DNA of 59,342 nt. Source: Candidatus Gastranaerophilales bacterium. GTDB taxonomy: Bacteria; Cyanobacteriota; Vampirovibrionia; Gastranaerophilales; Gastranaerophilaceae. Position 1 is the first letter of the stretch, and each line of letters starts with the position of its first letter. Below are positions 1 to 9,300 of this stretch, one piece after another. The notes under the pieces were generated by a model. That model was not told the DNA's origin. It worked only from the letters and a program-made list of their open reading frames with translations, and did no database searches. A program made the position numbers and the translations under genes. The stretch spans positions 1-59,342 of the forward strand of contig CALUVL010000016.1 of the NCBI GenBank assembly GCA_944324225.1, written 5' to 3'.

Positions 1-125
1 CAGTTTTATAGGAGAACTTTTCTTAAAAAAAATTATTACCCGCAAAAATTGAATACTTTATCTCTTTTGCGGTTATTCTATATTTTTATATTTTCAATTT
101 CATTTCCTTTTTTCCCTTTTAATTA

Positions 126-153
126 AGCGACTGGTTAAGTCGTTTTTTTTTTT
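126..153 (+). terminator. Intrinsic terminator of an upstream gene
   Basis: A 7-bp stem (AGCGACT with AGTCGTT, one G-U pair) and a 5-nt loop are followed by a run of 11 T. The T run is on the plus strand, so it should end a transcript entering from left of the window. Nothing else is evident in bases 1-187. Confidence 0.7.
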
Positions 154-187
154 GTGTAGATTATCCGAACGTTGGGGGGGATAAAAA

Positions 188-973
188 TTAATCAGACAAG
201 ATTGAAAGATTCATTATCTCAATATCGTCGTAATCAGTATAAGCTGTTTGCATCAAATTTCTACCGGTTTTTATGGTGATTTCATTTTTAGAATTAGGCT
301 TTATCAGATTAGACGGAATTTTAATCCGCTGTCCATCGCCATTCAAATGAATTTCTGCTATTTTATTACCGTTAAAAAAGACTTCCGGCGGGCTTGAAAA
401 AGAATTTTTGACATTATTTTGCCCCATTGCACGTGCCATTGCAGTATCAATACCGATTATTGAACCGATAACAAGGTAATTTGTTTTATTCAAAGCTGTT
501 GCAGCCATTGTGAAGGTTTTCGAGTAAAACGGACCTGCTGCAGAAATTCTGAAATCGCCCGAATTGGCTGAATTTTTGGAATAAGTATTGTCACCAAGAT
601 GCATCATGTCTGTTTCCAGACTAATGTCATTAGCATTACTTTTTTGTATACTTACAACAATAGGCTTTGAAACTGAATTCTGATTGATTGTAAGTGAATA
701 AGGGCGATACCCCTCTTTTTCCACAGACATAACAGTAGGGCCATTGATTGCTGTACCAAGATGAAATGCGCCGTTTTCATCAGTATAAGTCTGATATTGA
801 AGCTTTGGCAGAGTAATTGCAGCATTTGCAACCGGCTGGTTTGTTGCATTGTCAAGGACTCTATTTCCTGTAACTGCACCTGTTTTAGTAACTCCGCCTT
901 CTACGGTTTCCGCATTAACAGAACATGAAAATGTTAATATAATTATGGCTATAAGAGTAACTACTTTTTGCAT
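188..973 (-). CDS. Exported protein with carboxypeptidase-regulatory-like domain
   Basis: The 261-aa protein starts with a typical Sec signal (hydrophobic residues 5-17, likely cut after VNA near residue 21). Residues about 35-110 look like a carboxypeptidase-regulatory-like beta-sandwich: a TGNRVLD start, a PVANAAITL strand, then a TDENGAFHL turn. The C-terminal half (about 145-258) is beta-rich and resembles a jelly-roll or adhesion fold, but I do not recognise a named family. The start has a good GAGGA ribosome site 5 nt upstream. It stands alone, with no operon partner in the window. A surface or periplasmic role is inferred from the signal only; no catalytic motif is visible. Confidence 0.75.
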   Translation of the reverse strand: MQKVVTLIAIIILTFSCSVNAETVEGGVTKTGAVTGNRVLDNATNQPVANAAITLPKLQYQTYTDENGAFHLGTAINGPTVMSVEKEGYRPYSLTINQNSVSKPIVVSIQKSNANDISLETDMMHLGDNTYSKNSANSGDFRISAAGPFYSKTFTMAATALNKTNYLVIGSIIGIDTAMARAMGQNNVKNSFSSPPEVFFNGNKIAEIHLNGDGQRIKIPSNLIKPNSKNEITIKTGRNLMQTAYTDYDDIEIMNLSILSD

Positions 974-1073
974 AAATTCCTCAAGTCGTTTTGTTCTACG
1001 AACTTATTTTAAAGTCTGCAGGTATTTTTAGAAACGGACGACCGAGTATTTTGGAAGAGAATTTAAAAAACAA

Positions 1074-1102
1074 TTGAAATTTAAAAATGTTTTTGGTAGG
1101 AT
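1074..1102 (+). promoter_or_regulatory. Sigma-70-like promoter of tRNA-Leu(CAA)
   Basis: TTGAAA, a 17-bp spacer and TAGGAT lie 25 bp before the tRNA, placing the start near 1109 with a short 5' leader. Confidence 0.5.
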
Positions 1103-1127
1103 AAAAACACATGATAAATAAATTTAT

Positions 1128-1213
1128 GCCGATGTGATGAAATTGGTAGACGTGCCAGACTCAAAATCTGGTGTGGTTCACCCCACGTGCCGGTTCGACT
1201 CCGGCCATCGGCA
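1128..1213 (+). tRNA. tRNA-Leu (anticodon CAA)
   Basis: This is an 86-nt class II cloverleaf. The acceptor stem GCCGATG pairs with CATCGGC and the discriminator is A. The anticodon stem CCAGA/TCTGG encloses the loop CTCAAAA, giving anticodon CAA (reads UUG). It has a long variable arm and a TTCGACT T-loop. The CCA end is not encoded. Its last 16 nt occur again at 1387-1402. Confidence 0.95.
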
Positions 1214-1216
1214 AAT

Positions 1217-1245
1217 AAAAAGAGTCACATTAGTGGCTCTTTTTA
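1217..1245 (+). terminator. Intrinsic terminator after tRNA-Leu(CAA)
   Basis: The stem AAAAGAGTCAC pairs with GTGGCTCTTTT (one G-U), with a 4-nt loop and a trailing T-run, starting 4 nt after the tRNA. Confidence 0.75.
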
Positions 1246-1402
1246 TTTGGTTTATGCAAGAGTAGAACCTCAAAGCATTTGCTTTGTCGGTTCGAGCGCG
1301 AGTGAGCTGAGGCTGGAGCAGTTTGCGCCGCGTTGAAAATACCTAAGCAAACTGCGGAATTGCCGTTAATTGCGAACGAGCAAGACACTCCGGCCATCGG
1401 CA
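1246..1402 (+). repeat. Palindromic insert ending in a copy of the tRNA-Leu 3' end
   Basis: This GC-richer stretch has no ORF. It holds a perfect 16-nt palindrome-like hairpin (CAAAGCA/TGCTTTG, 1271-1286) and a 9-bp inverted repeat (GCAGTTTGC 1318-1326, GCAAACTGC 1347-1355). It ends with ACTCCGGCCATCGGCA (1387-1402), an exact 16-nt copy of the tRNA 3' end at 1198-1213. The central part resembles a segment inside the Mu-type transposase gene near 57.9-58.0 kb (shared GAGGCTGGAG, TTGCG, GCCGTT and AATGCGA-like blocks). Confidence 0.6.
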
Positions 1403-1428
1403 TTTTTTATTGCTTTTTTGTGAATAAT

Positions 1429-1453
1429 GTAGGTCGGATTTACTAATCCGACA
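1429..1453 (+). repeat. REP-like palindrome upstream of the RAYT gene
   Basis: The 25-nt sequence carries the imperfect palindrome GTCGGATT...AATCCGAC plus a CTAC tail. It is the exact reverse complement of 1729-1753 inside the downstream transposase gene, so the two copies face each other. REP sequences in this head-to-head arrangement are the expected substrates of RAYT enzymes. Confidence 0.7.
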
Positions 1454-1477
1454 ATAATTTTATAATATAATTGTCTT

Positions 1478-1981
1478 ATGAATTACAGACGTTTATATCT
1501 GGAAAACAGTTTAGTTTTTATTACTATTGTCACAAATAAAAGGATTCCATTGTTACTGCCAAATGCAGATTTTTTGTATAAATCATTGTTCAGTGTATTA
1601 AAATTTTATAAATTTAGATTGATTGCATATTCTATCCTGCCTGAACATATTCACGTTATTATTAAACCTAAAACAATATATTGTTATCCTAAAATTATCA
1701 AATCTTTTAAATATTCATTTACTAAAAATGTCGGATTAGTAAATCCGACCTACGATAAGATATGGCAAACCAGATATTGGGAACATACTATACGAGATGA
1801 AGATGACTTAAAGACTCATCTGGATTATATTCACTACAATCCTGTTAAACATGGACTTGTGGACAGTGTAAGGAGCTGGCAATATTCATCTTTTCATAAA
1901 TTTGTAAAACGAGGGCTGTATGAACATAATTGGGGCAATTCAAAAGATATTGAAAATATTAAAAATTTAAATTTTGAATAG
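1478..1981 (+). CDS. REP-associated tyrosine transposase (RAYT, Y1 HUH family)
   Basis: The 167-aa protein matches the single-stranded-DNA Y1 transposases related to IS200/IS605 TnpA. The metal-binding HUH motif is HIH at residues 57-59. The C-terminal helix DYIHYNPVKHGL carries the candidate nucleophile tyrosine (117 or 120). RAYTs are usually domesticated single-copy genes that mobilise or process REP palindromes. REP-like copies lie 25 bp upstream (1429-1453), within the gene (1729-1753, encoding about residues 84-92) and downstream (2051-2074). A TATAAT at 1461-1466 lies only 12 nt before the ATG, so the mRNA leader is very short. No IS-type ends or second ORF are seen. Confidence 0.88.
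   Translation: MNYRRLYLENSLVFITIVTNKRIPLLLPNADFLYKSLFSVLKFYKFRLIAYSILPEHIHVIIKPKTIYCYPKIIKSFKYSFTKNVGLVNPTYDKIWQTRYWEHTIRDEDDLKTHLDYIHYNPVKHGLVDSVRSWQYSSFHKFVKRGLYEHNWGNSKDIENIKNLNFE
1729..1753 (-). repeat. REP-like palindrome inside the RAYT coding region
   Basis: An exact 25-nt inverted copy of 1429-1453. In the RAYT reading frame it encodes VGLVNPTY just before the DKIW segment, so the palindrome is part of the protein. Confidence 0.7.
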
Positions 1982-2050
1982 TCTTTATCCATACAACTTG
2001 TTCTCAAACCTACTGTTAATGTACACCGTTCAAGTTCAAGTCCTATTTAA

Positions 2051-2074
2051 GTCGGAGTAATAAATCCGGCCTAC
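2051..2074 (-). repeat. REP-like palindrome downstream of the RAYT gene
   Basis: GTCGGAGTAATAAATCCGGC plus CTAC differs from the intragenic copy at a few positions and has the same orientation. A more decayed copy may lie at 3017-3035 (GCCGGCTTACTAATTCGTC, opposite orientation). Confidence 0.55.
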
Positions 2075-2179
2075 AATACTATTTTTAGTAAATAGTTGTG
2101 TATTTTTATATTATGTAAATTTTATGTAAACTAACATCAGGCTTCCGTCAAAAAATAAATTTACGCTTTTTAGAAAGAT

Positions 2180-2995
2180 ATGAGAATTGATAATCAATAC
2201 AGCACAATAAATTTTAAAACTTCATACAGAAAAGTTATCAAACCAAGTTATATTATGGGAGATTGTTACGAAGCGTCTACTTACTTTTTTCGCAAAGACC
2301 TTCAATGGAACAAATTCTTTAATCATATAATCGAAAAATACCAAAATACACCAAAAGTAAATGTGTTTTCTCTTGCCTCGTCAGATGGTTCGGAAGCCTA
2401 TAGCATTGCAATGATATTGATTTCAAAGCTCGGTGAAAAAGTTGCTAAAAAATTTTTTCCTGTTATCGCCGTTGATTTTGACAGAACAATTACCAGAAAT
2501 GCACGAAAAGGATTTATGAACTTGTCTGCTGATGATGAATTGAGAATAAATAAATATACAGGAAACAAACTCAACAATTTTTTTGAGCCGACCAATCAGC
2601 GTTTTTTGTCCGAACCGATGGGAAGTTCCGGCACACAGGAACTTTTGACAAAATTTAAAACAAAACCCATATTAGAAGATAAAGTCGTTTTCATAACAGA
2701 AGATTTAAACACCTACGTAGAAAAAATGCCTGACAAAAATAATCTTATTTTCTGCAGAAACTGTTGGCCATATCTGTGGAGAACATCCGATGAATTTGCC
2801 CAGAAACTTTCTCTAAAAACAGATATGAATTCCTATTTAGTTGTAGGGGATTTTGATGCATTATGTTGTCCTATGAATTTGAAAAACTGTTATGGCTTTT
2901 CTATGAGCAAAGATTTTCAAAATGTTTTTGATAAATCCGGCAGTAACTATCATGATGGAATGAGAACGTTTTTCCATAAAATTGAGGAGGATTAA
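2180..2995 (+). CDS. CheR-like SAM-dependent methyltransferase
   Basis: The 271-aa protein resembles the catalytic half of CheR, which methylates glutamates of chemoreceptors. SLASSDGSEAYSIAM (about residues 63-77) corresponds to the SAM-binding GCSTGEEPYSLA motif. AVDFDRTITRNARKG (about 96-110) corresponds to the ATDI...ARxG motif, and NLIFCRNCWPYL (about 187-198) to the FCRNvliY motif. The usual N-terminal helical CheR domain is reduced or missing, and the first glycines of the SAM motif are changed (ASSDG). No chemoreceptor, CheB or CheA is nearby, so this is an orphan whose substrate cannot be named. The ATG follows an AGAAAG site. A strong terminator lies about 185 nt downstream. Confidence 0.72.
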   Translation: MRIDNQYSTINFKTSYRKVIKPSYIMGDCYEASTYFFRKDLQWNKFFNHIIEKYQNTPKVNVFSLASSDGSEAYSIAMILISKLGEKVAKKFFPVIAVDFDRTITRNARKGFMNLSADDELRINKYTGNKLNNFFEPTNQRFLSEPMGSSGTQELLTKFKTKPILEDKVVFITEDLNTYVEKMPDKNNLIFCRNCWPYLWRTSDEFAQKLSLKTDMNSYLVVGDFDALCCPMNLKNCYGFSMSKDFQNVFDKSGSNYHDGMRTFFHKIEED

Positions 2996-3179
2996 CTAAA
3001 TTCTGCGGTAATTAGTGCCGGCTTACTAATTCGTCTTTATTGGAATCTGCTTGCCGCCATATAGATTTAATTTGTTTGTAACATTATATTACGATTTCCC
3101 AAAAATATGAAATCCCAAGGTTCTAAAATACTTTATATATACAACAGTTAAAAATACTGTATTTATGTTCATCTAGAAT

Positions 3180-3210
3180 GGAAAGGGGCGACGAGCCCCT
3201 TTCCTTCTTG
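3180..3210 (+). terminator. Hairpin terminator in the 2996-3362 intergenic gap
   Basis: GGAAAGGGGC (3180-3189) pairs perfectly with GCCCCTTTCC (3195-3204) around a 5-nt loop, followed by a T-rich tail. It likely ends the CheR-like transcript. The rest of the gap holds a possible decayed REP and AT-rich promoter sequence for the next gene. Confidence 0.65.
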
Positions 3211-3362
3211 TTTTATTAGATAATTGAAGATCGCAACAAAACAAATTTTATCAATATTCAACATTCATTAAATACTCTTTTATCTATAAATTTAGCGGAT
3301 AATCAATTGAAAATTTGCGTTCATTAGCAAAATAATTTTTGTTTATGTTTTAATAGAATTAT

Positions 3363-4010
3363 ATGAAAATTACCCCGATTAACAATATCAAAAAACTATT
3401 TGGTATCACCATTGCTGCCGGCACTATTGCTGCAGCACCGATGCTGGCCTCAAATTCCGCAAAAAACATGCTGCCTCAGGATACATTTGTAAGTTCAGTT
3501 GAGGTTCCGCCATCTGGCACAACAGACAGTTTGGTGCTTGATGCAGCCCCGAATCCTGTTGTTTTTGTAAAAGGACAAAAAAGAAATGCAACTATTGTTG
3601 TTGATTTATCCAAAAACGTTCTTTACAAATATGATGAAGAAGGACAGCCCGAAGCTGCATACAGAATTGCAAGCGGCAAACCGAGGACACCAACCGATCC
3701 CGGCTTAAGAGTTGTATCACACGTGGAAAAATATCCGTACAAATCTGCCCCCGTTCAAACTAAAAGACACAAACAACCATGGAATTACGGACCTAGAGCT
3801 ATTATTCTTCAAACGGTTGATCCTAAAACAGGCAGAAGAGGTTCTACAGGAGAGTTTATCCACGGAAACAATAATGCTGCAAGCATCGGCAAATACGCTT
3901 CTTTAGGCTGTATGAGAATGGATAATGAAGTTATCAAAAAACTTGCCGAACAGGTTAAAAAAGGTGATCTTGTACTTATTACCAAAGAAGGCGGACTTGT
4001 AAAATTTTAA
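3363..4010 (+). CDS. L,D-transpeptidase (YkuD family)
   Basis: The 215-aa protein has an N-terminal hydrophobic export segment (about residues 12-30) and a YkuD catalytic domain (about 75-213). The signature is present: His167 in EFIHGNN, then Ser180, Gly182, the nucleophile Cys183 and Arg185 in SLGCMRM. Such enzymes form 3-3 peptidoglycan crosslinks or attach proteins to peptidoglycan in the periplasm. No LysM or other binding domain is present, so it acts through the catalytic domain alone. It is convergent with the GH13 gene, with only 7 nt between the stop codons. A short AT-rich promoter region with TTTAAT/TAGAAT boxes lies close to the start. Confidence 0.88.
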   Translation: MKITPINNIKKLFGITIAAGTIAAAPMLASNSAKNMLPQDTFVSSVEVPPSGTTDSLVLDAAPNPVVFVKGQKRNATIVVDLSKNVLYKYDEEGQPEAAYRIASGKPRTPTDPGLRVVSHVEKYPYKSAPVQTKRHKQPWNYGPRAIILQTVDPKTGRRGSTGEFIHGNNNAASIGKYASLGCMRMDNEVIKKLAEQVKKGDLVLITKEGGLVKF

Positions 4011-4017
4011 TTATCTG

Positions 4018-6102
4018 TTACAACTCCAGCCATAGGATTCCGTAAGGCGGAACTCTCAAGTGCATGGTTTTGTTTGTCAAAGAAAGATTTACTCTTACAT
4101 TGTCACCGTTTACAAGATTTTTCAAGCTTGTTATGTGTCTGTCGTTTTTGAAAATAACGTTTACAGGCAGAGAAATGTCTGCAACGAGTTTTTTATCAGA
4201 CAGATTATTTATAACAAGAATCTGTGAATCCTTGTCCTTTCTTATATAGGAAAAGTTTGAAGGGGAATCAGTGTTTATCGGAATAAATTCCCCCCTTGAC
4301 ATGACAGGCAAGGATTTTCTAAGATGCACAAGATTTCTGACTTTTTTATAAACTTTACTGTTAAATTCATAGTAATCTTTTGTTGATCCGTAAAAAAGTT
4401 TTGCCGGAACTTCGCCTCTGTGAATATCACGGGAATCAAAGTAACTTAAAAGCTTTAATTTATTTTTTCGCTGCTTTATTTTTCGCTCAGCCTCAGATTT
4501 TTGTGCATTTTTAAAGTTGTTTGCAACGCCGACTTCATCCCCGTAGTAAATTATCGGAATTCCGGGAAGTGACATCAATATTGAAAATGCCAGCTCTATT
4601 CTATCCGGATTTTTGTTCAAAAAGTTTGCCAGACGACCGCTCACGCCAAATCCTTTTCTGAACCCTGCGCCTTTTGGCGAAAGTTCGTTATAGACAATTT
4701 CTCTAACTTCAGGTGCCACCATCTCAAGAGTTAATTCGTCATGAACTCTTAAAAATACGGCCCACGTTGTACTGTCAGGAATTTTCGGTGTTTCCTTATT
4801 GGCTTCATAGAAATATTTTTTATCGCCTGTTATAAGACTTGCCCAGATTGCAGGCATATACGGGAAATGATATGCAATCTGCGCTTCGTCCGTGCGTTTA
4901 AGTTCTTTTGTTTCTCCATTTATATAAGTTTCGACTGTTCTTTCTTTCCCAAAATAAGGCTCAATATCTTTCGGAATCTGGCAGGCCTCTACCTGAATAA
5001 CCGAAGACGGCGCTGTCGCCTGAATATAGTTACTTATGAGTCTTATTATCGCATGAGTCTTTGGCTGATTTTCTCCGTTTGTGCCGGCTGGTTTGGAAAG
5101 GTATGGTATTGCATCCATTCTGAAAATATCTATACCCAAGTTACTCCAGTAGCTTATTGTTTCAAGACTGTAATAAAGAACTTCAGGATTTTCCCAGTTT
5201 ATGTCAAGCTGAAAAGGATAAAAGGTATGGTAAAAATAATAATCTTTACCGTTAACCGTAACTTTTCGCCAGTGATTTTGTGTATTTTCAGGGAATATAA
5301 GTCTCCTTTTGGATATTTTCCCGTCTTTTTCGTAATATTCCACAACCGTTCCGAGTTTTTCATCCTGATATTTTTTATAAACAGGCATTTCTTCTCGGAC
5401 AATAAAGTAATCAAGCTTGCTTAAATCACCTTTCTCAATAGATTTGAACCACTCATGTTCCTGCGAAAAATGATTCAGAACTAAATCTGCTTTGATTTTA
5501 AAACCGGCTTTCTTTGCATCGGAAATAAAATGTTTGAACTCTTCCATTCCGCCCAGTTCTTTTCTGACATCACGAGGGTCTTTAACATCAAATCCGGCAT
5601 CCTGCATCGGAGAATCCGCAAAAGGAAGCATCTGCAATGTGGTAACACCAAGATCTTTCAAATAACCGAACATTTTTTCTGTATCTTTGAATGTATTAGA
5701 ACTATCCTGATCCTTAACCCCGAACTGATCTATGTAAAACATATAGATAATTTCATCTTTGTACCAGTCGTCGGCTCTATGTAAATCTGCATATTTAAGG
5801 CTTGTCGAGCGTTCTTTTATCGCTCTTTCCGCAATACGCATTACATGTTCAAATATTTCTTCGCTGTCATTTTTGCCATAAATTTCCTCTATTGCATCAT
5901 TAATCTCTTTTTGAATTTTAAATGAAATCAGTTCATCTGTTTTGTCTACATCTTTTGAATCTTTTGACAAATTTTTGTCGGACTGCGCAACATCAATTCC
6001 TTCCGCCAGAACATCTGCGGCTAATACAAGGTTTGCAGGTGCAGAAAATAATAACAACAAAGTTAAAGAAACACTTATTAAATAATTATATACTTTTCCC
6101 AT
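4018..6102 (-). CDS. Exported GH13 alpha-amylase-family enzyme (trehalose-synthase-like)
   Basis: The 694-aa protein carries a Sec signal (hydrophobic 8-26, likely cut near LVLAA 29) and a GH13 barrel from about residue 110. Conserved regions: DLVLNHFSQEHEW (region I, His211), IFRMDAIPYL with nucleophile Asp330, VEACQ with acid/base Glu372, and RVHDE with Asp455. A small beta domain follows (about 600-694). The motif set (FYIDQFG, GIPIIYYGDEVG) is closest to the trehalose synthase/maltose glucosyltransferase branch, which is normally cytosolic. Export is therefore unusual and suggests action on oligosaccharides in the periplasm. Substrate is not assignable from sequence. Residues 30-100 form a charged helical spacer. 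It is a single gene. Confidence 0.85.
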   Translation of the reverse strand: MGKVYNYLISVSLTLLLLFSAPANLVLAADVLAEGIDVAQSDKNLSKDSKDVDKTDELISFKIQKEINDAIEEIYGKNDSEEIFEHVMRIAERAIKERSTSLKYADLHRADDWYKDEIIYMFYIDQFGVKDQDSSNTFKDTEKMFGYLKDLGVTTLQMLPFADSPMQDAGFDVKDPRDVRKELGGMEEFKHFISDAKKAGFKIKADLVLNHFSQEHEWFKSIEKGDLSKLDYFIVREEMPVYKKYQDEKLGTVVEYYEKDGKISKRRLIFPENTQNHWRKVTVNGKDYYFYHTFYPFQLDINWENPEVLYYSLETISYWSNLGIDIFRMDAIPYLSKPAGTNGENQPKTHAIIRLISNYIQATAPSSVIQVEACQIPKDIEPYFGKERTVETYINGETKELKRTDEAQIAYHFPYMPAIWASLITGDKKYFYEANKETPKIPDSTTWAVFLRVHDELTLEMVAPEVREIVYNELSPKGAGFRKGFGVSGRLANFLNKNPDRIELAFSILMSLPGIPIIYYGDEVGVANNFKNAQKSEAERKIKQRKNKLKLLSYFDSRDIHRGEVPAKLFYGSTKDYYEFNSKVYKKVRNLVHLRKSLPVMSRGEFIPINTDSPSNFSYIRKDKDSQILVINNLSDKKLVADISLPVNVIFKNDRHITSLKNLVNGDNVRVNLSLTNKTMHLRVPPYGILWLEL

Positions 6103-6323
6103 GTTTGAATTCTAGCATGCAACTTTTTATTTTGCTTCAAATATTAATTATTATTAAGTCTTGATAAAATCAGCAGTATAATTAGCTATAAAAGCACAAA
6201 GCAGGAGCGAAATTGTTTAATTCACACCTGCTGATAAAATATTCATTTTTGTTCTCTTAAATTTGTAAACCTCACATAGTTATGTGTGATTGTTTTTGTT
6301 TACAAAGAATTTTGGGTAAAATC

Positions 6324-6362
6324 CGGAGACTTTCTCGGGATTGCTGGAGTTGAAAGCCTCCG
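6324..6362 (-). terminator. Hairpin downstream of the 1121-aa gene
   Basis: Read on the minus strand, CGGAGGCTTTC pairs with GAAAGTCTCCG (one G-U), followed by a short T run. It ends 14 nt past the stop codon. The remaining part of 6103-6323 is AT-rich; it has a small palindrome at 6273-6286 (CACATA/TATGTG) and no supported gene. Confidence 0.5.
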
Positions 6363-6376
6363 AATTTGTTTATGAT

Positions 6377-9300
6377 TTATGATTTGAGTTGTTCCATTTC
6401 TTGTGAATCCGGCATGCGTTTGTTCTTGTTAAAGAAATCAGCAACTTTTACTGCCAGATCATATGAATCATAATGATATACAGATCCGTCGCAACTCAAT
6501 GTTACTTTACCTGCAACCACTTCGACTCTTGCATATCGTCCATAGCCTTCGCCTTTGACATCCGGAGCAGTATTTGGGTCAATATCTTTTCTTTCGACAC
6601 CTTGAACATAATTATAAACTTTTCCGTTGTCAAGCTCGACCTTATCTCTAAGACCTAACTCTGCTATGTAAATATTTTTATGTCTGTCTGCTTCACTGAT
6701 ACCATGCCAGCCTTTTACGACGCCGACAGCGTCATACAAATCGTCTCCGTCTTTAATGCCGTATTTTTTGGCGATAATATCAGAAAGATTCAATCTTCCG
6801 ACCTGGAAAGTTTCAACCGGTTCAATGGACTTTGGATCTTTTGCTGCTGTTGCGGAGCAGTCATCCTCCTGAGGCGGAGGAGTTACGGCACCTATAGGAG
6901 GGACAATTTGATCCGGAATATCGGCTTGTACCGCCAATCCTACAGGAGTTGGAGCAATCGGCGCCTGTTCAGGTCTGTCCGCGGGTTTTGCGTCAACGCC
7001 TTTTTCTGAAAGCGCCTGACGGGCTACACCGGCTTCTCTGCCGCCTTCATCGTAGATTTTATTCCAATCCATAAGACCTTTGGCAGCACCGCCGATAGCG
7101 CCAATAATAGTAGCTTTTTCAACGGTACCCCAGTCAATTTTAGGTCTGACTTTTACAGTTTCGTTAATTTCTTCCTGACCTTTGTACTGGGCTTCGCCTT
7201 TAACCTTTACATCAGTTGCGTAATCAGCTTTACCTTTAAGTGTTACCTCGTCGTCGATTTCGACATCAGCTTTCCACTCAACTTCACCGGTAGCAGTGAC
7301 TGTTTGTTTATAAGGGATTTTACCTTTTCCTGTAGTTGTTCCGCTGTAGGCAACGTCACCTTCAACAGTACCGTTTACGTAGCCGTCATAATCAACTGTA
7401 ACATCTTTGGAGAACGTATAGTCTTGAGAATACCCCTGTTCATACGGGATACTTACCTGCCCCTGATATGGGATATTTACATCAATCTCTTTTTGTCCGA
7501 CTTCCCAGTCATTTCTATAATCAGTAACTGTTATCTTGTCGGAAGCAACGCCGCTATAGTTACCTGTAGCAGTACCTGATACCGTACCTGTTACTGTACC
7601 GCCGCCTGTTACTGTTGTAGTTTTTGAACCGCTGTAGTATTGCGAATAATCCTGCGTATAATGCTGCGTTCCGCTATATGGCAATGTAACATCACCCTCT
7701 GCAATACCGGAAACTTTAATATCCTGACTGTAGCCTTGAGTACCTTCAACATGTTTTGTTGTCTGGTATCTGCCTGTTAAAGTTGCATCTGTCTGACCTT
7801 TGACGTGAACCATCTGCATGTAAGGGACAGAGCCTGCATATTCAACAATCTTGAAGAATTTAGATTCTACAATTTTTGTCGTGCTGAGATACTCTGACAA
7901 CAATGCAACACCACCACCGACACCGGCTCCGATAATTGTCTTTTTAGCAAGGTTGGCCCAGCGTTTACCGATTGTTTTGTCTTTTTCAAGGTCTAAGCCT
8001 GCTGCGTCATAGCATTTTTTTGCAAAACGTCTGTCTTTGAGTTTTGCAGGCAGTGCATAGCCATGATTTTTAGCATCATTGAGTTCTTTTCTTTCTTTGA
8101 TTGTTGCGTAATAATCAGCTTTATGCGCAGGATCATTTGCATCTTCATTATCAAGCTGGTTGCTGTTTGACAGCCGCAGCATATAATCCTGGAATTTTTG
8201 TTCGTTGAATTTGTATCCAACCTGAACCTTTTCACCGGTTTCAGGGTTTCTCTTTGTGCCTGTAAAGTCAGAACCTTCTTCGACTTCATCACAGAACAAC
8301 TCCGGATTATCTTGAACAAACTGCCTCATCTCATCATCAAGATAAGTGTTTCTGGTTTTGCCGTCATCTTTTGTTTTGCCGTCACCCCAGTGAACCGTTG
8401 TTCTGTTAAATCTTGCTTCAGCACGCTGTTTATCAACCTGTGCTTCGGCCATAATTGCAGCGATGTCGGGAATTTGTTCTGCCAGATTTTCATCTGTTTG
8501 AGTTTTTGCATTTTTTAATTCTTTGGCTGCTTTAGCTTCTAATTCTTCAATTTTTGCACGGGTTTTCGGATCAATTAAATTGTAGAGTTCTCTTTCTCCT
8601 GCCAATCGTGCTTCATAACGTTTCTTTGCAATTTCTTCAGACTGTTTAAGTTTGTCCTGATCCATTGCCGCACGGATTGCTTTTTCTGCTTCCGCATTGT
8701 CTTCCAAACGTTTTTTCTCTAACTCTGTTGCTTTTGCGTCATTGCCCAAACGTTTTTGCTTGGCAATTTCAGCTTCAGCTTCTTTATTTCTTTTTATATT
8801 ATCATTATATAATTTTACGGACTCTTCAGTTTGTGCTTCCTGTAATAGTTTTGCAGCCTCACGGTCATATTTTACGTCCTGCTCAATTACTTCCTGCTGG
8901 AGTTTTCTGCCTTCAGGGGTTTGTGCTGCTTCTGTTTTAAGTTTTTCAGCTTTAGCATAATATTCATTTGCCTTCTTAACACCTTTACTGTATGCATTGT
9001 TAGCAACAGCCGTAACAGCCATATTTTCAAGCCTGTCTGAATCAATTTCAAAATTATCCAGAGCTTTCATTTTAATAAGAGCATCATACTGTTCTCCTGT
9101 TAAATGTCCGCCCTCATCTACAGGGTCATTATACCCGTCTACTCTGAAAAGACCGTTGTAATCTCTTATTGCTTCATCAGGATTTTCTTTATATCTGGCT
9201 TTAAGCCTGTCCATTTCTTTTGCATAGGCATCCTGTTCTTTATTTGTTGCAAAACCTTCTGCCAAATATTTAGCTTTAACAACATAACTCTGTTTTTTAT

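Noticed and set aside
174-180. G7 run near the first gene as a second phase-variable tract
   Set aside because: It lies outside the coding region (downstream of the stop codon) and is short.
6273-6286. CACATA/TATGTG palindrome as a regulator site or terminator
   Set aside because: Short, isolated and not repeated near other promoters; no clear gene context.
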